NCBI RefSeq assembly: GCF_001050345.1
Contig: NZ_LFMW01000013.1
Span: 248,001 to 312,000 of the forward strand
DNA: 64,000 nucleotides
Direction of reading: 5' to 3'
Origin: Pseudomonas fildesensis
GTDB lineage: Bacteria; Pseudomonadota; Gammaproteobacteria; Pseudomonadales; Pseudomonadaceae
Part shown: positions 17,176 to 26,364 of the stretch, piece after piece
Layout: the number at the start of each line of letters is the position of its first letter
How positions within the stretch are numbered: position 1 is the stretch's first letter
The notes under the pieces: generated by a model
Database searches by the model: none
The model's input: the letters and a program-made list of their open reading frames with translations, nothing else
Told to the model about the DNA's origin: nothing
Made by a program: the position numbers and the translations under genes

Positions 17176-19290
17176 ATGAAACCACGGAGCCTGCTGATAG
17201 GCACCCCTTTACTGATGGCCACGTTCTGCTCAGTTGCGTTGGCAGGCCCGGCTCAGGTCGATGGCCAGCGAATCATCGCGGCCGACCAAGAGCCGGGCAA
17301 CTGGATGAGCCACGGCCGCACCTACGACGAGCAGCGATACAGTCCACTAGTCAGCGTTAATGCCAGCAACGTTGGGCAGCTGGGTATGGCGTGGACGACC
17401 AAGCTTGATATCGACAGCGGCACCGAGGCTACGCCGCTCGTGGTCGATGGGGTGATGTACACCACCGGTGCTTTTAGCATTGTCTATGCCATCAATGCCG
17501 CCACGGGCGAGTTGCTTTGGAAATACGACCCGAAGGTGCCGGCCGAGAACCTTAGTCAGGGTTGCTGTGGTCCGGTCAACCGTGGCGTTGCGGTATGGCA
17601 GGGTAAGGTCTATGTGGGCAGCTTTGACGGCCGCTTGATAGCCCTTGATGCGGCTAATGGTCAGCCCGTGTGGAGCGTCGACACCATCATAGATCGCACG
17701 AAGAGCTACTCGATCACGGGGGCTCCCCGCATCGTCAAAGGCAAGGTGCTCATCGGCAATGGCGGCGCCGAGTTCGGGGTTCGCGGTTACGTCACTGCTT
17801 ACGATGCCGAGACCGGCAAACAGGTATGGCGTTTCTATACTGTGCCGGGAGACCCAAAGCTGCCACCGGAAAACCCGGCAATGGCCAAGGCGATGAAAAC
17901 CTGGGACGGCGACGGCTGGGTCAAATGGGGTGGCGGCGGGACGGTGTGGGACTCTATGGCCTACGACCCGGAGCTTGATCTTCTCTATGTGGGCACTGGC
18001 AACGGTTCACCCTGGAACTATCAGTTCCGCACCAATGGCAAGGGTGACAACCTGTATGTGTCTTCGATTCTGGCGCTCAGGCCAGACACAGGCGAATACG
18101 TGTGGCACTACCAAATCACGCCGCAAGACCAGTGGGATTTTACCGCGACCCAACACATGATTCTGGCCGACATCAAGATTGACGGTAACGTGCGTAAAGT
18201 GATCATGCAAGCGCCGAAAAACGGCTTCTTCTACGTCCTTGATCGCACCAGCGGCAAGTTGCTGTCGGCGAAGAATTTCGTCCCGGTGAACTGGGCCAGC
18301 GGTATCGACATGAAAACCGGACGCCCGATCCTTACCGGCGCGGCCGACTATTCCAAAGAGCCGAAGGTTGTGCAGCCAAGCTTTCTCGGCGGGCACAACT
18401 GGCACCCCATGTCGTTTAGCCCGAAGACCGGCTACGTCTACATCCCGGCCCAGTACACCTTGGCTGAACTGAAGGCTGCCAAGGCACCGATGTTCTTGCC
18501 GAACAAGTCAGTGGTGAACTTCGGGCTGGATGTGCCGGACCTGCCTGAAGATCCTGAAACCCTCAATAAAATCCGTGAAGCCTGGAGCGGTGAGTTGATT
18601 GCCTGGGACCCGGTTAAACAGAAGGCGGCCTGGAAGCAGCCGTATATCAGCGCCGGCAACGGCGGTACGCTCGCCACGGCGGGCAACCTGGTGTTCCAGG
18701 GCACTGCCGATGGCCGCGTAGTCGCCTATCGCGCCGACACCGGCAAGAAACTGTGGGAGCATCGGGCCAATTCCGGGGTGATGGCAGGGCCTGTCACCTA
18801 TACAGTCAATGGCGAGCAATACGTGGCGTTCTCGGTGGGTTGGGGCGGAATCATCCCCTTGCTGACCGGGCCATTGACCAACAAAGGCAAGGTGCGTGCG
18901 GAGTCACGGGTGATTGCCTTCAAGCTCGGTGCCCACGGGGAGCTGCCGCCGCCAAAGGCTGCGCCGGTTTTGCCGACCACGCATCAGACACTCACGGCAA
19001 CCCCCGAGCAACTGGCTCAGGCTCGCGGTCTGTTCAATGGCCTGTGTGCCGGCTGCCATGGCCTGAATGCTATCAGTGGCGGCGTGGTGCCGGACCTGCG
19101 CTATCTGGATGACAACAAACACGCGGCGTTCCCCGCCTTTGTCAGCGGAGCGCTGATCAACAGGGGCATGCCGAACTTCTCCGACATTCTTCAGCGCGAA
19201 GATATGGAGTTGATCCGTCAATACCTGGTCAAGCGTACCCAGGATTTGCAGGCCGATCTCAAGGCTGCCGGGCACACTGCCTCTCACTGA
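17176..19290 (+). CDS. PQQ-dependent quinohaemoprotein alcohol dehydrogenase
   Basis: Periplasmic type II alcohol dehydrogenase of 704 residues: an eight-bladed PQQ propeller followed by a cytochrome c domain. It has a signal peptide cut near ALAGPAQ. The adjacent-cysteine disulfide that clamps PQQ is in GCCGPVNRG (about residues 133-134), and tryptophan-docking repeats such as ATGELLWKYD and DTGKKLWEH recur. The catalytic Asp region is TPQDQWDF. The haem site CAGCH is at about residue 616-620, with a distal Met candidate in NRGMPNF near 656. It would pass electrons from alcohol to a cytochrome or azurin partner. No PQQ synthesis genes are nearby. Length and fusion fit soluble quinohaemoprotein ADHs. 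Confidence 0.93.
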   Translation: MKPRSLLIGTPLLMATFCSVALAGPAQVDGQRIIAADQEPGNWMSHGRTYDEQRYSPLVSVNASNVGQLGMAWTTKLDIDSGTEATPLVVDGVMYTTGAFSIVYAINAATGELLWKYDPKVPAENLSQGCCGPVNRGVAVWQGKVYVGSFDGRLIALDAANGQPVWSVDTIIDRTKSYSITGAPRIVKGKVLIGNGGAEFGVRGYVTAYDAETGKQVWRFYTVPGDPKLPPENPAMAKAMKTWDGDGWVKWGGGGTVWDSMAYDPELDLLYVGTGNGSPWNYQFRTNGKGDNLYVSSILALRPDTGEYVWHYQITPQDQWDFTATQHMILADIKIDGNVRKVIMQAPKNGFFYVLDRTSGKLLSAKNFVPVNWASGIDMKTGRPILTGAADYSKEPKVVQPSFLGGHNWHPMSFSPKTGYVYIPAQYTLAELKAAKAPMFLPNKSVVNFGLDVPDLPEDPETLNKIREAWSGELIAWDPVKQKAAWKQPYISAGNGGTLATAGNLVFQGTADGRVVAYRADTGKKLWEHRANSGVMAGPVTYTVNGEQYVAFSVGWGGIIPLLTGPLTNKGKVRAESRVIAFKLGAHGELPPPKAAPVLPTTHQTLTATPEQLAQARGLFNGLCAGCHGLNAISGGVVPDLRYLDDNKHAAFPAFVSGALINRGMPNFSDILQREDMELIRQYLVKRTQDLQADLKAAGHTASH

Positions 19291-19315
19291 TCCCATGCTG
19301 TTTCACCTTGCCTGG

Positions 19316-19333
19316 CGACTCCCCAAGGAGTCG
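19316..19333. repeat. Short perfect hairpin between dehydrogenase and channel gene
   Basis: CGACTCC-CCAA-GGAGTCG forms a 7-bp stem with a 4-nt loop, 45 bp before the next start. It lacks a T-run, so it may act as an RNA-stabilising or partial attenuating element between the two genes. Confidence 0.4.
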
Positions 19334-19376
19334 TCATGGCGAAGCTCTGCCTCCAATAAAAATAAAGAGAAACGTC

Positions 19377-20231
19377 ATGAAAACACTTAGCACTCTGACG
19401 CTCAGCGCACTTTTCGCCAGCCTGGCGCCCTTGGCCCAGGCCGATGTTAAACCCGACCCTGGCGACTACACTGCGCTACCGCAAGGTACCGATGTGGTGG
19501 TGTTGTACCAGCAGAACCCGAGAGGGGATAAGGTCTACTCCGGCGGCAAAAAAGTGGCTGATAACCTGGGCCTTGATCTGACTGTCGGGGTCTTGCGGCT
19601 GATCCACTTCACTGAGTTCTTCAACACAGGGCTTACGTGGGACCCGCAGATTGTCATCCCCTTCGGCTATCAGAAGACCGGTGCCACCGACAGCAAAAAT
19701 TCGGGGCTGGGTGATATCACTTTCGGAGGAACGGTGTGGACCATTGCTGATCTTGCCAAGAATGAACATCTGGGCTGGTCGGTATTCGTTACCGCGCCCA
19801 CCGGCAGCGAGAAGAACCAGGGCTTTGCCTTGAGCGACAATCGCTGGGCCCTGGATTTCCAGGTCGGTTATATCAAAGGGCTCACCGACAAAATTACCTG
19901 GGACGTGATCGCCGAAACCGAATTCTACGACGAGCAGCGTTCCACCGATGCCAAGAAAGATCCGTTACTTCAGTTGCACAATCATCTGCGCTACAACTTC
20001 ACCCCTGACACCTACGCAGCGATCTCATATCGTCACAACTGGGGCGCGCGCGAGACGCTTGACCATGAAACCCTTGCCACGAGCCGCAGCAATGGCACGA
20101 TTGGCTTCACTGTAGCGACAATGTTGGGTAAGCAAGTGCAGGTCCTGGGGCAGCTCATGCATGACACGTCCGTGCGTGAGGGCGTGAAGATTGATAATTC
20201 GCTGCAGTTTCGTCTTGCGTACTTCTACTGA
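19377..20231 (+). CDS. Outer-membrane channel-like protein, phenol meta-degradation (SphA) family
   Basis: A 284-residue exported protein. The signal peptide ends at LAQAD (about residue 24). The remainder is a beta-rich barrel resembling the MetA-pathway phenol degradation family (Phenol_MetA_deg), outer-membrane proteins found in aromatic and alcohol catabolic operons and thought to aid substrate entry. Amphipathic strands and a C-terminal FRLAYFY, an aromatic-ended BAM signal, are visible. The ATG at 19377 with AAAGAGAAA upstream is chosen over an earlier in-frame ATG. It follows the quinohaemoprotein dehydrogenase and probably shares its transcript, giving uptake plus oxidation of the same substrate. 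Confidence 0.75.
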   Translation: MKTLSTLTLSALFASLAPLAQADVKPDPGDYTALPQGTDVVVLYQQNPRGDKVYSGGKKVADNLGLDLTVGVLRLIHFTEFFNTGLTWDPQIVIPFGYQKTGATDSKNSGLGDITFGGTVWTIADLAKNEHLGWSVFVTAPTGSEKNQGFALSDNRWALDFQVGYIKGLTDKITWDVIAETEFYDEQRSTDAKKDPLLQLHNHLRYNFTPDTYAAISYRHNWGARETLDHETLATSRSNGTIGFTVATMLGKQVQVLGQLMHDTSVREGVKIDNSLQFRLAYFY

Positions 20232-20276
20232 CTCGAAGGCGAACCCGCGTTGAGCATTTGCAACTAAGCGGTAGGC

Positions 20277-20299
20277 CGGCATGGGCGTCGTCCATGCCG
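20277..20299. repeat. Perfect 8-bp inverted repeat
   Basis: CGGCATGG (20277-20284) pairs with CCATGCCG (20292-20299) over a 7-nt loop. It lies between the channel-like gene and the aldehyde dehydrogenase remnant and may terminate either side, though there is no T-run. Confidence 0.35.
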
Positions 20300-20310
20300 T
20301 CGGCTTGTGA

Positions 20311-20421
20311 GTAGCGAATCATCAGCGATTTGAGTTCGGTGTAAGCGTCGATAAACGCTGACCCGAACTCACGCCCGATGCCCGATGATTTGACGGCACC
20401 AAAAGGCACCGCCGCGTCTTG
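20311..20421 (-). pseudogene. C-terminal fragment of an aldehyde dehydrogenase
   Basis: The minus strand reads VPFGAVKSSGIGREFG followed by FIDAYTELKSLMIRY. This is the standard C-terminus of NAD-dependent aldehyde dehydrogenases, where PFGG(V/Y)K.SG.GRE is nearly invariant. Only about 37 recognisable codons remain, and there is no catalytic domain on either side. It sits next to a PQQ alcohol dehydrogenase, so it may be what is left of the companion enzyme, cut away when the adjoining catabolic cluster (20585 onward) arrived. Confidence 0.65.
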
Positions 20422-20584
20422 AGGAGGGCGCCACCTGTAGCACCGGCATTGCTCCCGCTACATCCATTAAAAAAACCTGCCCTTAGCCCCCTTTAACATG
20501 ATTTTTCATCACCCAACGTCTTCCTTATAGTCCTCGCAAGCCCAATCGGAACACCGTTGTGTTTCTTCGATGCGAGACAGACTT

Positions 20585-21850
20585 ATGAGTAAAAAAACAA
20601 AAGCCGAGCAGAACTTGGTGGCCGGCGTGGGGACTCGAGTGGTTTGGGCGGGAGAGCAGGTTCAGCATCCCTACAATGCAACACAGACGCCCATCGTGCT
20701 CAGTGCCGCCTATGGTTACCATGATATTGATCAGTGGTACGACGTGGCATTGGGCAAGGAGCCCGGATTTATTTACAGCCGAATGAGCAATCCCACGGTC
20801 TCTGTCCTGGAAGACAAACTGTGCGAACTGGAGCGTGCAGAATCGGCGGTGGCGTTCAGTACCGGGATGGCGGCGATTAGCGGTGTATTACATACCTTTC
20901 TGTCCTGCGGGCAGCGTGTGGTATCTACCCGCGATAGCTACGGGGGCACGAACAAGATCTTTGAAGAGTTTCTTCCGCGCATGGGGGTCGATGTAACGCT
21001 TTGCGATACTCATGACACTGAAGCTATCGAGTATCAAATCGCTAAAGGCTGCGACGTTGTTTACTTGGAAACCCCGACGAACCCGACCCTGAAGATTCTT
21101 GATATTCGACGCCTGGTGGCCGCGGCGAGGCGGGTAGGTGCCTTGGTCGTAGCAGACAATACATTCGCAACACCGTTGAATCAGAACCCCCTCGCGCTGG
21201 GTGTCGATGTGGTCGTACACAGCGCTACCAAGTTCCTGTCCGGGCACGGTGATGTACTGGGCGGTGTGGTCTGCGGTGCCGAGCACCTTATGTCCCAAGT
21301 TCGCCATTACCGAGAAATCAACGGTGCCTCACTCGACCCGTTCTCTGCTTACTTAATCATTCGAGGTATCAAGACCCTCGCGCTGCGTCTTCGCCAACAG
21401 CAAGCGAGCGCACAAGTAATCGCTGAATACCTGTGCAGTGAGCCATTGGTTGAGTCGGTGAATTATCCGGGACTGCCCCAACACCCAGGGCATGTAATTG
21501 CTCGTTCGCAGATGCAGGGTTTTGGCGCAATCATAAGCTTTGTATTGGTAGGCGGGATGGAAACAGTGACTCGATTGTTGCCGCTGCTCAATTACGCCCA
21601 CCGCGCAGGTAACTTGGGCGCAGTGGAAACTATCTATGGGCCGGCACGGACGACGAGCCATGTGGAGAACACCCTGGAGGAGCGCCAGGCCCTTGGGATT
21701 TCCGAAGGGTTGGTCAGGGTCTCCGTAGGCATTGAAGAGACCGTCGATCTGTTGGCGGATCTTCAACAAGCCTTTGCGTTAGTCAGCAACAGACAAGGGA
21801 ATACAACCACACATACCGAGTGCTTGACCGCGTTAAAGGCTGTCGACTAA
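20585..21850 (+). CDS. PLP-dependent gamma-lyase of the cystathionine gamma-synthase family, probable canavanine gamma-lyase
   Basis: A 421-residue fold-type I PLP enzyme. Visible motifs: SRMSNPTVSVLE near residues 66-77 (phosphate contact from the partner subunit), FSTGMAAISGVL near 92, YLETPTNPTLK near 160, PLP-ring Asp191 in ADNTFATP, and Schiff-base Lys216 in HSATKFLSGHGD. It heads a cluster with permease, homoserine dehydrogenase and aldehyde dehydrogenase. A homoserine-oxidising set behind a gamma-lyase is the arrangement reported for canavanine gamma-lyase in Pseudomonas and Rhizobiales, which splits canavanine to homoserine and hydroxyguanidine. Methionine gamma-lyase or cystathionine gamma-synthase activity cannot be excluded from sequence, but neither explains the neighbours. 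Family call is firm, substrate call moderate. Confidence 0.75.
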   Translation: MSKKTKAEQNLVAGVGTRVVWAGEQVQHPYNATQTPIVLSAAYGYHDIDQWYDVALGKEPGFIYSRMSNPTVSVLEDKLCELERAESAVAFSTGMAAISGVLHTFLSCGQRVVSTRDSYGGTNKIFEEFLPRMGVDVTLCDTHDTEAIEYQIAKGCDVVYLETPTNPTLKILDIRRLVAAARRVGALVVADNTFATPLNQNPLALGVDVVVHSATKFLSGHGDVLGGVVCGAEHLMSQVRHYREINGASLDPFSAYLIIRGIKTLALRLRQQQASAQVIAEYLCSEPLVESVNYPGLPQHPGHVIARSQMQGFGAIISFVLVGGMETVTRLLPLLNYAHRAGNLGAVETIYGPARTTSHVENTLEERQALGISEGLVRVSVGIEETVDLLADLQQAFALVSNRQGNTTTHTECLTALKAVD

Positions 21851-21963
21851 CCATCTGACAGTCTGTTCATGAAGAGTGAAAACAAAAAAATAGCGGCAAT
21901 TTAATTGTACTGCTTAATAGTCGGTAGCAAATTTTTGCCCGAACATTTCATGAGAGCATCACT

Positions 21964-23403
21964 ATGTCCACAGAAACTAACGCTAAACAGCCTGAGCCAG
22001 GCGTGCACTTTAAAAAAGAAATGCAGACTCGACATATTGTTATGTTGGCGCTGGGTGGCGTCATCGGTACAGGGTTGTTTCTTACTTCCGGCTATACGGT
22101 TAATCAGGCAGGGCCTTTGGGTGCGGTGATTGCCTACATCATTGGTGCGGTGATGGTGTATTTGGTGATGGTTTGCCTGGGCGAGTTGGCTGTTCAGATG
22201 CCGGAAACGGGCTCCTTCAGTAGTTATGCAACCCGGTACCTGGGGCCCGGTACGGGTTATACGGTAGCCTGGCTATATTGGCTCACTTGGGCGGTCGCTA
22301 TTGGTTCTGAGTTTACAGCCGCGGGAATCCTCATGGTGCGGTGGTTTCCTCATACGCCCGTGTGGATTTGGAGTGCGCTGTTCGCCGTTGCGGTGTTTAC
22401 AAGTAACGTCGTGTCTGTCCGCTTGTTTGCAGAGACTGAATTCTGGCTTTCGCTGGTCAAGGTGCTCACCGTCATTACGTTTATTGTCATTGGGGCGGGC
22501 GCTATCTTGGGCCTCTTTGAGATGCAGCATATTCAAGGCGCCGGACTGTCCAACTTCACCCGCGAAGGGCTTTTTCCAACCGGGTACCTGCCCATCGCAA
22601 TGACCCTTCTTGCCGTCTCCTTCGCGTTTTCTGGAACAGAGCTTATCGGGATTGCAGCCGGTGAAGCCCATGACCCCCAGACAAGCGTCCCCAAGGCCAT
22701 TCGTACCACTGTTGTGCGTTTGGCGCTGTTTTTTGTAGGCACCATTTTCGTTCTTGCCACGCTATTGCCACGGGAGCAGGCCGGGATCGTAGAAAGTCCG
22801 TTTGTGATGGTATTCGAGCTGATCGGCATACCCTACTCGGCAGATATCATGAATTTCGTGATTCTTACGGCTTTGATTTCCGCAGCCAATTCGGGACTTT
22901 ATGCCGCTTCCCGCATGCTATGGACGCTGAGCGACCAAGGGCACATGCCCAAGCGTTTCGCCAGCCTGTCAACACGGGGTACGCCGGTCAACGCGATCAT
23001 GTTGAGCATGGCCGGCGCAGTGGCGTCTCTGCTCAGCAGCGTACTTGCTCCCGATACGGTTTACCTGGCCCTGGTGTCGATTTCCGGACTGGCAGTGGTC
23101 GTTGTGTGGATGAGCATTGCTGCTAGCCAAATCGCTTTCCGACGTCATTACGTTGCCCATGGCGGGCGAGTTGAAGATCTGCAGTTTCGTGTGCGTGGCT
23201 ATCCGTATGTTCCGATTGCCGCAATTTTGTGTTGCTTACTGGCCTGTGTGGGCATCGCGTTCGATCCCGAGCAGAGAGTCGCGCTGTACTTCGGTCTTCC
23301 GTTTATCGGGTGGTGCTACTTTGTCTATTGGGTCACCCGTAAGAAGCGGGCGCAAAGGCTGGCTTCAGCAGGTACCGGGCATCGTTCTGCTGGCGCCGTT
23401 TGA
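21964..23403 (+). CDS. Amino-acid permease, APC superfamily (AAT family)
   Basis: A 479-residue inner-membrane importer with about twelve hydrophobic segments. The AAT signature is at the first helix: HIVMLALGGVIGTGLFL (about residues 24-40). A conserved GTELIGIAAGEAHDP stretch at about 227-241 is the usual substrate and cation site of this family. It lies 113 bp after the gamma-lyase, so it should import that enzyme's substrate. If the canavanine reading is right, this is the canavanine (or homoserine) uptake system. Closest-looking relatives are lysine/S-methylmethionine-type permeases. Confidence 0.9.
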   Translation: MSTETNAKQPEPGVHFKKEMQTRHIVMLALGGVIGTGLFLTSGYTVNQAGPLGAVIAYIIGAVMVYLVMVCLGELAVQMPETGSFSSYATRYLGPGTGYTVAWLYWLTWAVAIGSEFTAAGILMVRWFPHTPVWIWSALFAVAVFTSNVVSVRLFAETEFWLSLVKVLTVITFIVIGAGAILGLFEMQHIQGAGLSNFTREGLFPTGYLPIAMTLLAVSFAFSGTELIGIAAGEAHDPQTSVPKAIRTTVVRLALFFVGTIFVLATLLPREQAGIVESPFVMVFELIGIPYSADIMNFVILTALISAANSGLYAASRMLWTLSDQGHMPKRFASLSTRGTPVNAIMLSMAGAVASLLSSVLAPDTVYLALVSISGLAVVVVWMSIAASQIAFRRHYVAHGGRVEDLQFRVRGYPYVPIAAILCCLLACVGIAFDPEQRVALYFGLPFIGWCYFVYWVTRKKRAQRLASAGTGHRSAGAV

Positions 23404-23452
23404 ACCATCACGCGATGATTGAGCGGATATAAGTCCCAATGAGGCCGCGCTG

Positions 23453-24343
23453 ATGAGTCAAAAATCCCTGCCACCGTTGAACTGGCTGAGGGCGTTCGAA
23501 GTGTCAGCACGGTGCTTGAACTTCACCCATGCCGCGCAGGAGTTGTACCTGACTCAAGGCGCAGTCAGTCAACAGATTCGTCAGTTGGAAAGCCACCTCG
23601 GAGTTGCACTTTTCAAGCGTCTTCCTCGAGGGCTTGGCTTGACCGAAGAAGGGCAGTCTTACTTGCCGGTGGTGCAAGATGCGATTAGCCGTCTCGCGGT
23701 GGGTACGAACGAGATCTTTGGCCAGCGCAATCGAAGGCATGTGAAGGTTCGCGGCAGTTTGTCCTTCCTTCAATATTGGTTGGCGCCACGGCTCGCGGAT
23801 TTTTGTCGAGAGTACCCTCTGATTGACATCCGCTATATCAGTAACCTTTGGGTGAAGGAGCCGGACGGAGAGGATGATCTGGAGATTCGCTGGGGGTGCG
23901 GCGAGTGGCCTGGATTGCACTCTCAACGATTAACCTGGGACATGCTCCAGCCGGTTTGCGCACCAGCGCTCATGGCCAGTTCGCCGATACGCGAGCCTCG
24001 CGACCTGATCAACCATTCTTTGCTTCATGTGCTGGGGTACGAGGAAGGGTGGGGCTACTGGCTCAAGCGGGTTGGCGCGGATGATGTCGATTTCTCCCGT
24101 GGCCTGCAGTTCGATACGCTGGTTTCGACCATCCGTATGGCCGAGCTGGGTCTGGGGGTCGCCTTGGCACGCTCTTCCGTTGTGGAGGATTTGCTCAAGA
24201 ACGGGCACCTGGTTGCTCCGTTCAATCACCGAATTGAAGCCAGCGAATCCTTTTATCTAGTGCGCGAGGAAGGTGAAGCACTTTCACCGGATGCCGCAAT
24301 ATTTTCCACGTGGCTGATGGCTCAAACCCATCGCCCTTTGTAA
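23453..24343 (+). CDS. LysR-family regulator, GcvA-like
   Basis: A 296-residue regulator. The N-terminal winged HTH covers about residues 6-65, with LNFTHAAQELYLTQGAVSQQIRQLE as recognition region, followed by a LysR substrate-binding domain (about 92-292). The opening PPLNWLRAFEVSARCLNFT is typical of the GcvA subgroup. It is embedded among catabolic genes on the same strand, 50 bp after the permease and 18 bp before the threonine-synthase-like gene, so it is probably cotranscribed and induced by the pathway's amino acid. Confidence 0.9.
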   Translation: MSQKSLPPLNWLRAFEVSARCLNFTHAAQELYLTQGAVSQQIRQLESHLGVALFKRLPRGLGLTEEGQSYLPVVQDAISRLAVGTNEIFGQRNRRHVKVRGSLSFLQYWLAPRLADFCREYPLIDIRYISNLWVKEPDGEDDLEIRWGCGEWPGLHSQRLTWDMLQPVCAPALMASSPIREPRDLINHSLLHVLGYEEGWGYWLKRVGADDVDFSRGLQFDTLVSTIRMAELGLGVALARSSVVEDLLKNGHLVAPFNHRIEASESFYLVREEGEALSPDAAIFSTWLMAQTHRPL

Positions 24344-24361
24344 CTCGGATTTGGAGTCATC

Positions 24362-25750
24362 ATGCACTACGTCAGTACACGTGGCAGTGGCGTGCGGGCG
24401 GACTTTCGCAGCGTGGTGTTGTCGGGGCTCGCCGACGACGGTGGCCTCTATGTCCCCGAAAGTTTACCGGTGTTCACTCCGGAGCAGATTGCCAGTTGGT
24501 CGTGGCTGCCCTTCGATGAATTGCTTTGGCGAGTCGTATCACCGTACGTGGGCACCTCTATCGATGAAAACGTTCTGCGAGAACTGCTAAGCGATAGTTA
24601 TCGTCACTTTAATCACCGGGCCATTTGCCCCCTTCAGCAGATCGGTCATAACGAGTGGGTTCTCCAGCTTTTTCATGGCCCGACTCAGTCCTCCAAGGAT
24701 TTCGCCGCACAACTGCAATCGCGCCTGGTCGCGCACTTTCTCGGCGAGGTCGGTGCACAGGCGCTGATCGTCGGTGCCACCAACGGCGATACCGGGCTGG
24801 CGGCTCTGGAGGCGTTTGCTGATTGCCCGGGAGCCCGAATGTCGATGCTTTATCCGCGTAATGGGCTGCCGGCCGAGACACTCGCGGCCTTACAAACAGC
24901 CAACCCTGAACAGGTTCAGCTTTTTCCTGTGGACGGCAGCTTCGACGATTGTCAGACCCTTGTCTCCCGGCTCTTTCGTGACTGGCCATTAGAGGGTGTC
25001 ATACCGATCTGCTTCAACTCGACAAACTGGGTCGGCGTTCTCGCACAAATCGTTTTGTACTTCCATGCAGCTTTACAGTTGGGCGGCGGGATACGCCCTG
25101 TCGGTTTCAGCGTTCCAGCAGCGAGTTTTGCTGAGATCTACGCCGGCTTCATCGCTCAAAAAATGGGCTTGCCGATCAATCAGGTGATCATTTCCACCAA
25201 CCGTAACGATGCGCTTCACCAGTTTATTCACCGTAACCGCTACTCGACTCAAGTGAGCAACCGAACGTTGTCTCCATCGATGGATTTCTCGCTGTTTTCC
25301 AATCTGGAGCGGTTCATCTGGGAGCTGTATGGGCGCGATGGGGGCGCAACGAAGACGCTGATGGAACACTTCGAGGACTGTGGTGAGTTAAGTATTGGCA
25401 ACCCGCAGTGGCTCAGTGCCCGTGTACTGTTCGATTCCTATGCTGTGGACGAGTCGCAGGTTCGCGACGAAGTCATCAGGTTGTTCCGTGAGACGGGCTC
25501 TGCCGTCGACCCTCATACCGCCGTAGGCGCTCTGGCTGGGCGAATGCATCGACGCAGCCTGGGCGCTCCGATGGTGACGTTTGGGCAAATAGCTCCGGCC
25601 AAATCGGCGGCGTTGTTGGCGACGTTGGGGGTATGGCAGGGCGAAGTACCGGTTGTTCCAGAGGTGCATGCAATGCCGCCGTACTTGGCCAAAGGTGATC
25701 TGGAGGCCCTGCGCCGAGCGCTGTTATTGGCGTGGCAGGGGGGGGCATGA
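24362..25750 (+). CDS. Threonine-synthase-like PLP enzyme (divergent)
   Basis: A 462-residue fold-type II PLP protein of the bacterial threonine synthase family. PLP Lys112 is present in LFHGPTQSSKDFAAQ, as are the phosphate loop VGATNGDTGLAAL (about 137-149), FNSTNWVGVLAQIV (about 218-231) and STNRNDALHQFI near 280. The segment that normally reads VP.GNFG..FAGY is altered to SVPAASFAEIYAGF, losing the Asn-Phe-Gly loop. It therefore probably differs in substrate from housekeeping ThrC. No homoserine kinase is encoded here, so classic O-phosphohomoserine is not made locally. It overlaps the next gene by 4 bp. Role in homoserine or canavanine disposal is inferred from context only. Confidence 0.78.
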   Translation: MHYVSTRGSGVRADFRSVVLSGLADDGGLYVPESLPVFTPEQIASWSWLPFDELLWRVVSPYVGTSIDENVLRELLSDSYRHFNHRAICPLQQIGHNEWVLQLFHGPTQSSKDFAAQLQSRLVAHFLGEVGAQALIVGATNGDTGLAALEAFADCPGARMSMLYPRNGLPAETLAALQTANPEQVQLFPVDGSFDDCQTLVSRLFRDWPLEGVIPICFNSTNWVGVLAQIVLYFHAALQLGGGIRPVGFSVPAASFAEIYAGFIAQKMGLPINQVIISTNRNDALHQFIHRNRYSTQVSNRTLSPSMDFSLFSNLERFIWELYGRDGGATKTLMEHFEDCGELSIGNPQWLSARVLFDSYAVDESQVRDEVIRLFRETGSAVDPHTAVGALAGRMHRRSLGAPMVTFGQIAPAKSAALLATLGVWQGEVPVVPEVHAMPPYLAKGDLEALRRALLLAWQGGA

Positions 25751-26184
25751 AGCGCATTCTGGATCCATTGGACGAACGCATACTGGCTGAACTCACGGCG
25801 AATGCCCGGATCGCGCACATTGAGTTAGGTGCCAAGATCAACTTGTCTCGCAACGCCGTACGCCAACGCATTGAGCGCCTGGAGCGAGACGGTGCGATTC
25901 AGGGCTACACGGTACGCCTGGGCGATTCCCGGCGTCTGTCCTCACTCATTAGTGCCGTCATTTTTGTCTACCGCTACGACCGCATGCGTGGAGATGAGGT
26001 ACTTGCCGTGCTGCGCTCCCTACCAGAGGTGGTTCAATGTGAAGTGTTGAGCGGTGAGTTTGACTTGATGCTTCGTGTCAATGCCGCCTCCCCTGAACGT
26101 GTCCACCTCGTATGGAAAGAAATCGCTGCCATGCCAGGGGTGGAAAATACCGTGACCTCGTTCGTCCTCTCCGCGGTGTTTTGA
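25747..26184 (+). CDS. Lrp/AsnC-family regulator
   Basis: A 145-residue regulator with an N-terminal HTH (about residues 5-60, NARIAHIELGAKINLSRNAVRQRIERLE) and a C-terminal RAM ligand-binding domain ending in MPGVENTVTSFVLSAVF. The ATG at 25747 overlaps the TGA of the threonine-synthase-like gene and follows a G-rich ribosome-binding run. Members of this family commonly sense amino acids and control local catabolic genes; the clear terminator at 26221 ends its transcript. It provides the cluster with a second regulator besides LysR. Confidence 0.9.
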   Translation: MKRILDPLDERILAELTANARIAHIELGAKINLSRNAVRQRIERLERDGAIQGYTVRLGDSRRLSSLISAVIFVYRYDRMRGDEVLAVLRSLPEVVQCEVLSGEFDLMLRVNAASPERVHLVWKEIAAMPGVENTVTSFVLSAVF

Positions 26185-26220
26185 GCCGACCAAGGGCGCG
26201 CTACTGACCCGGCGTAAGGC

Positions 26221-26244
26221 GCGCCCATTCGTTTGGGCGCTTTT
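26221..26244 (+). terminator. Rho-independent terminator
   Basis: GCGCCCA-TTCGTT-TGGGCGC followed by TTTT, 37 bp after the Lrp stop. A larger G+C stem (26194-26226) overlaps its left arm and could form instead. It separates the regulator-containing transcript from the dehydrogenase pair at 26365. Confidence 0.72.
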
Positions 26245-26364
26245 GAGTCGCGAGTCTTCTCGCCTGGGCAAAATGGCCAACTAATACAGCACTCTGCCAT
26301 ATTCAACTGCCAGGGCCTGGCACCTACGATGTTCCTATCGAACAATGACTAGGAGGACGGCTTC

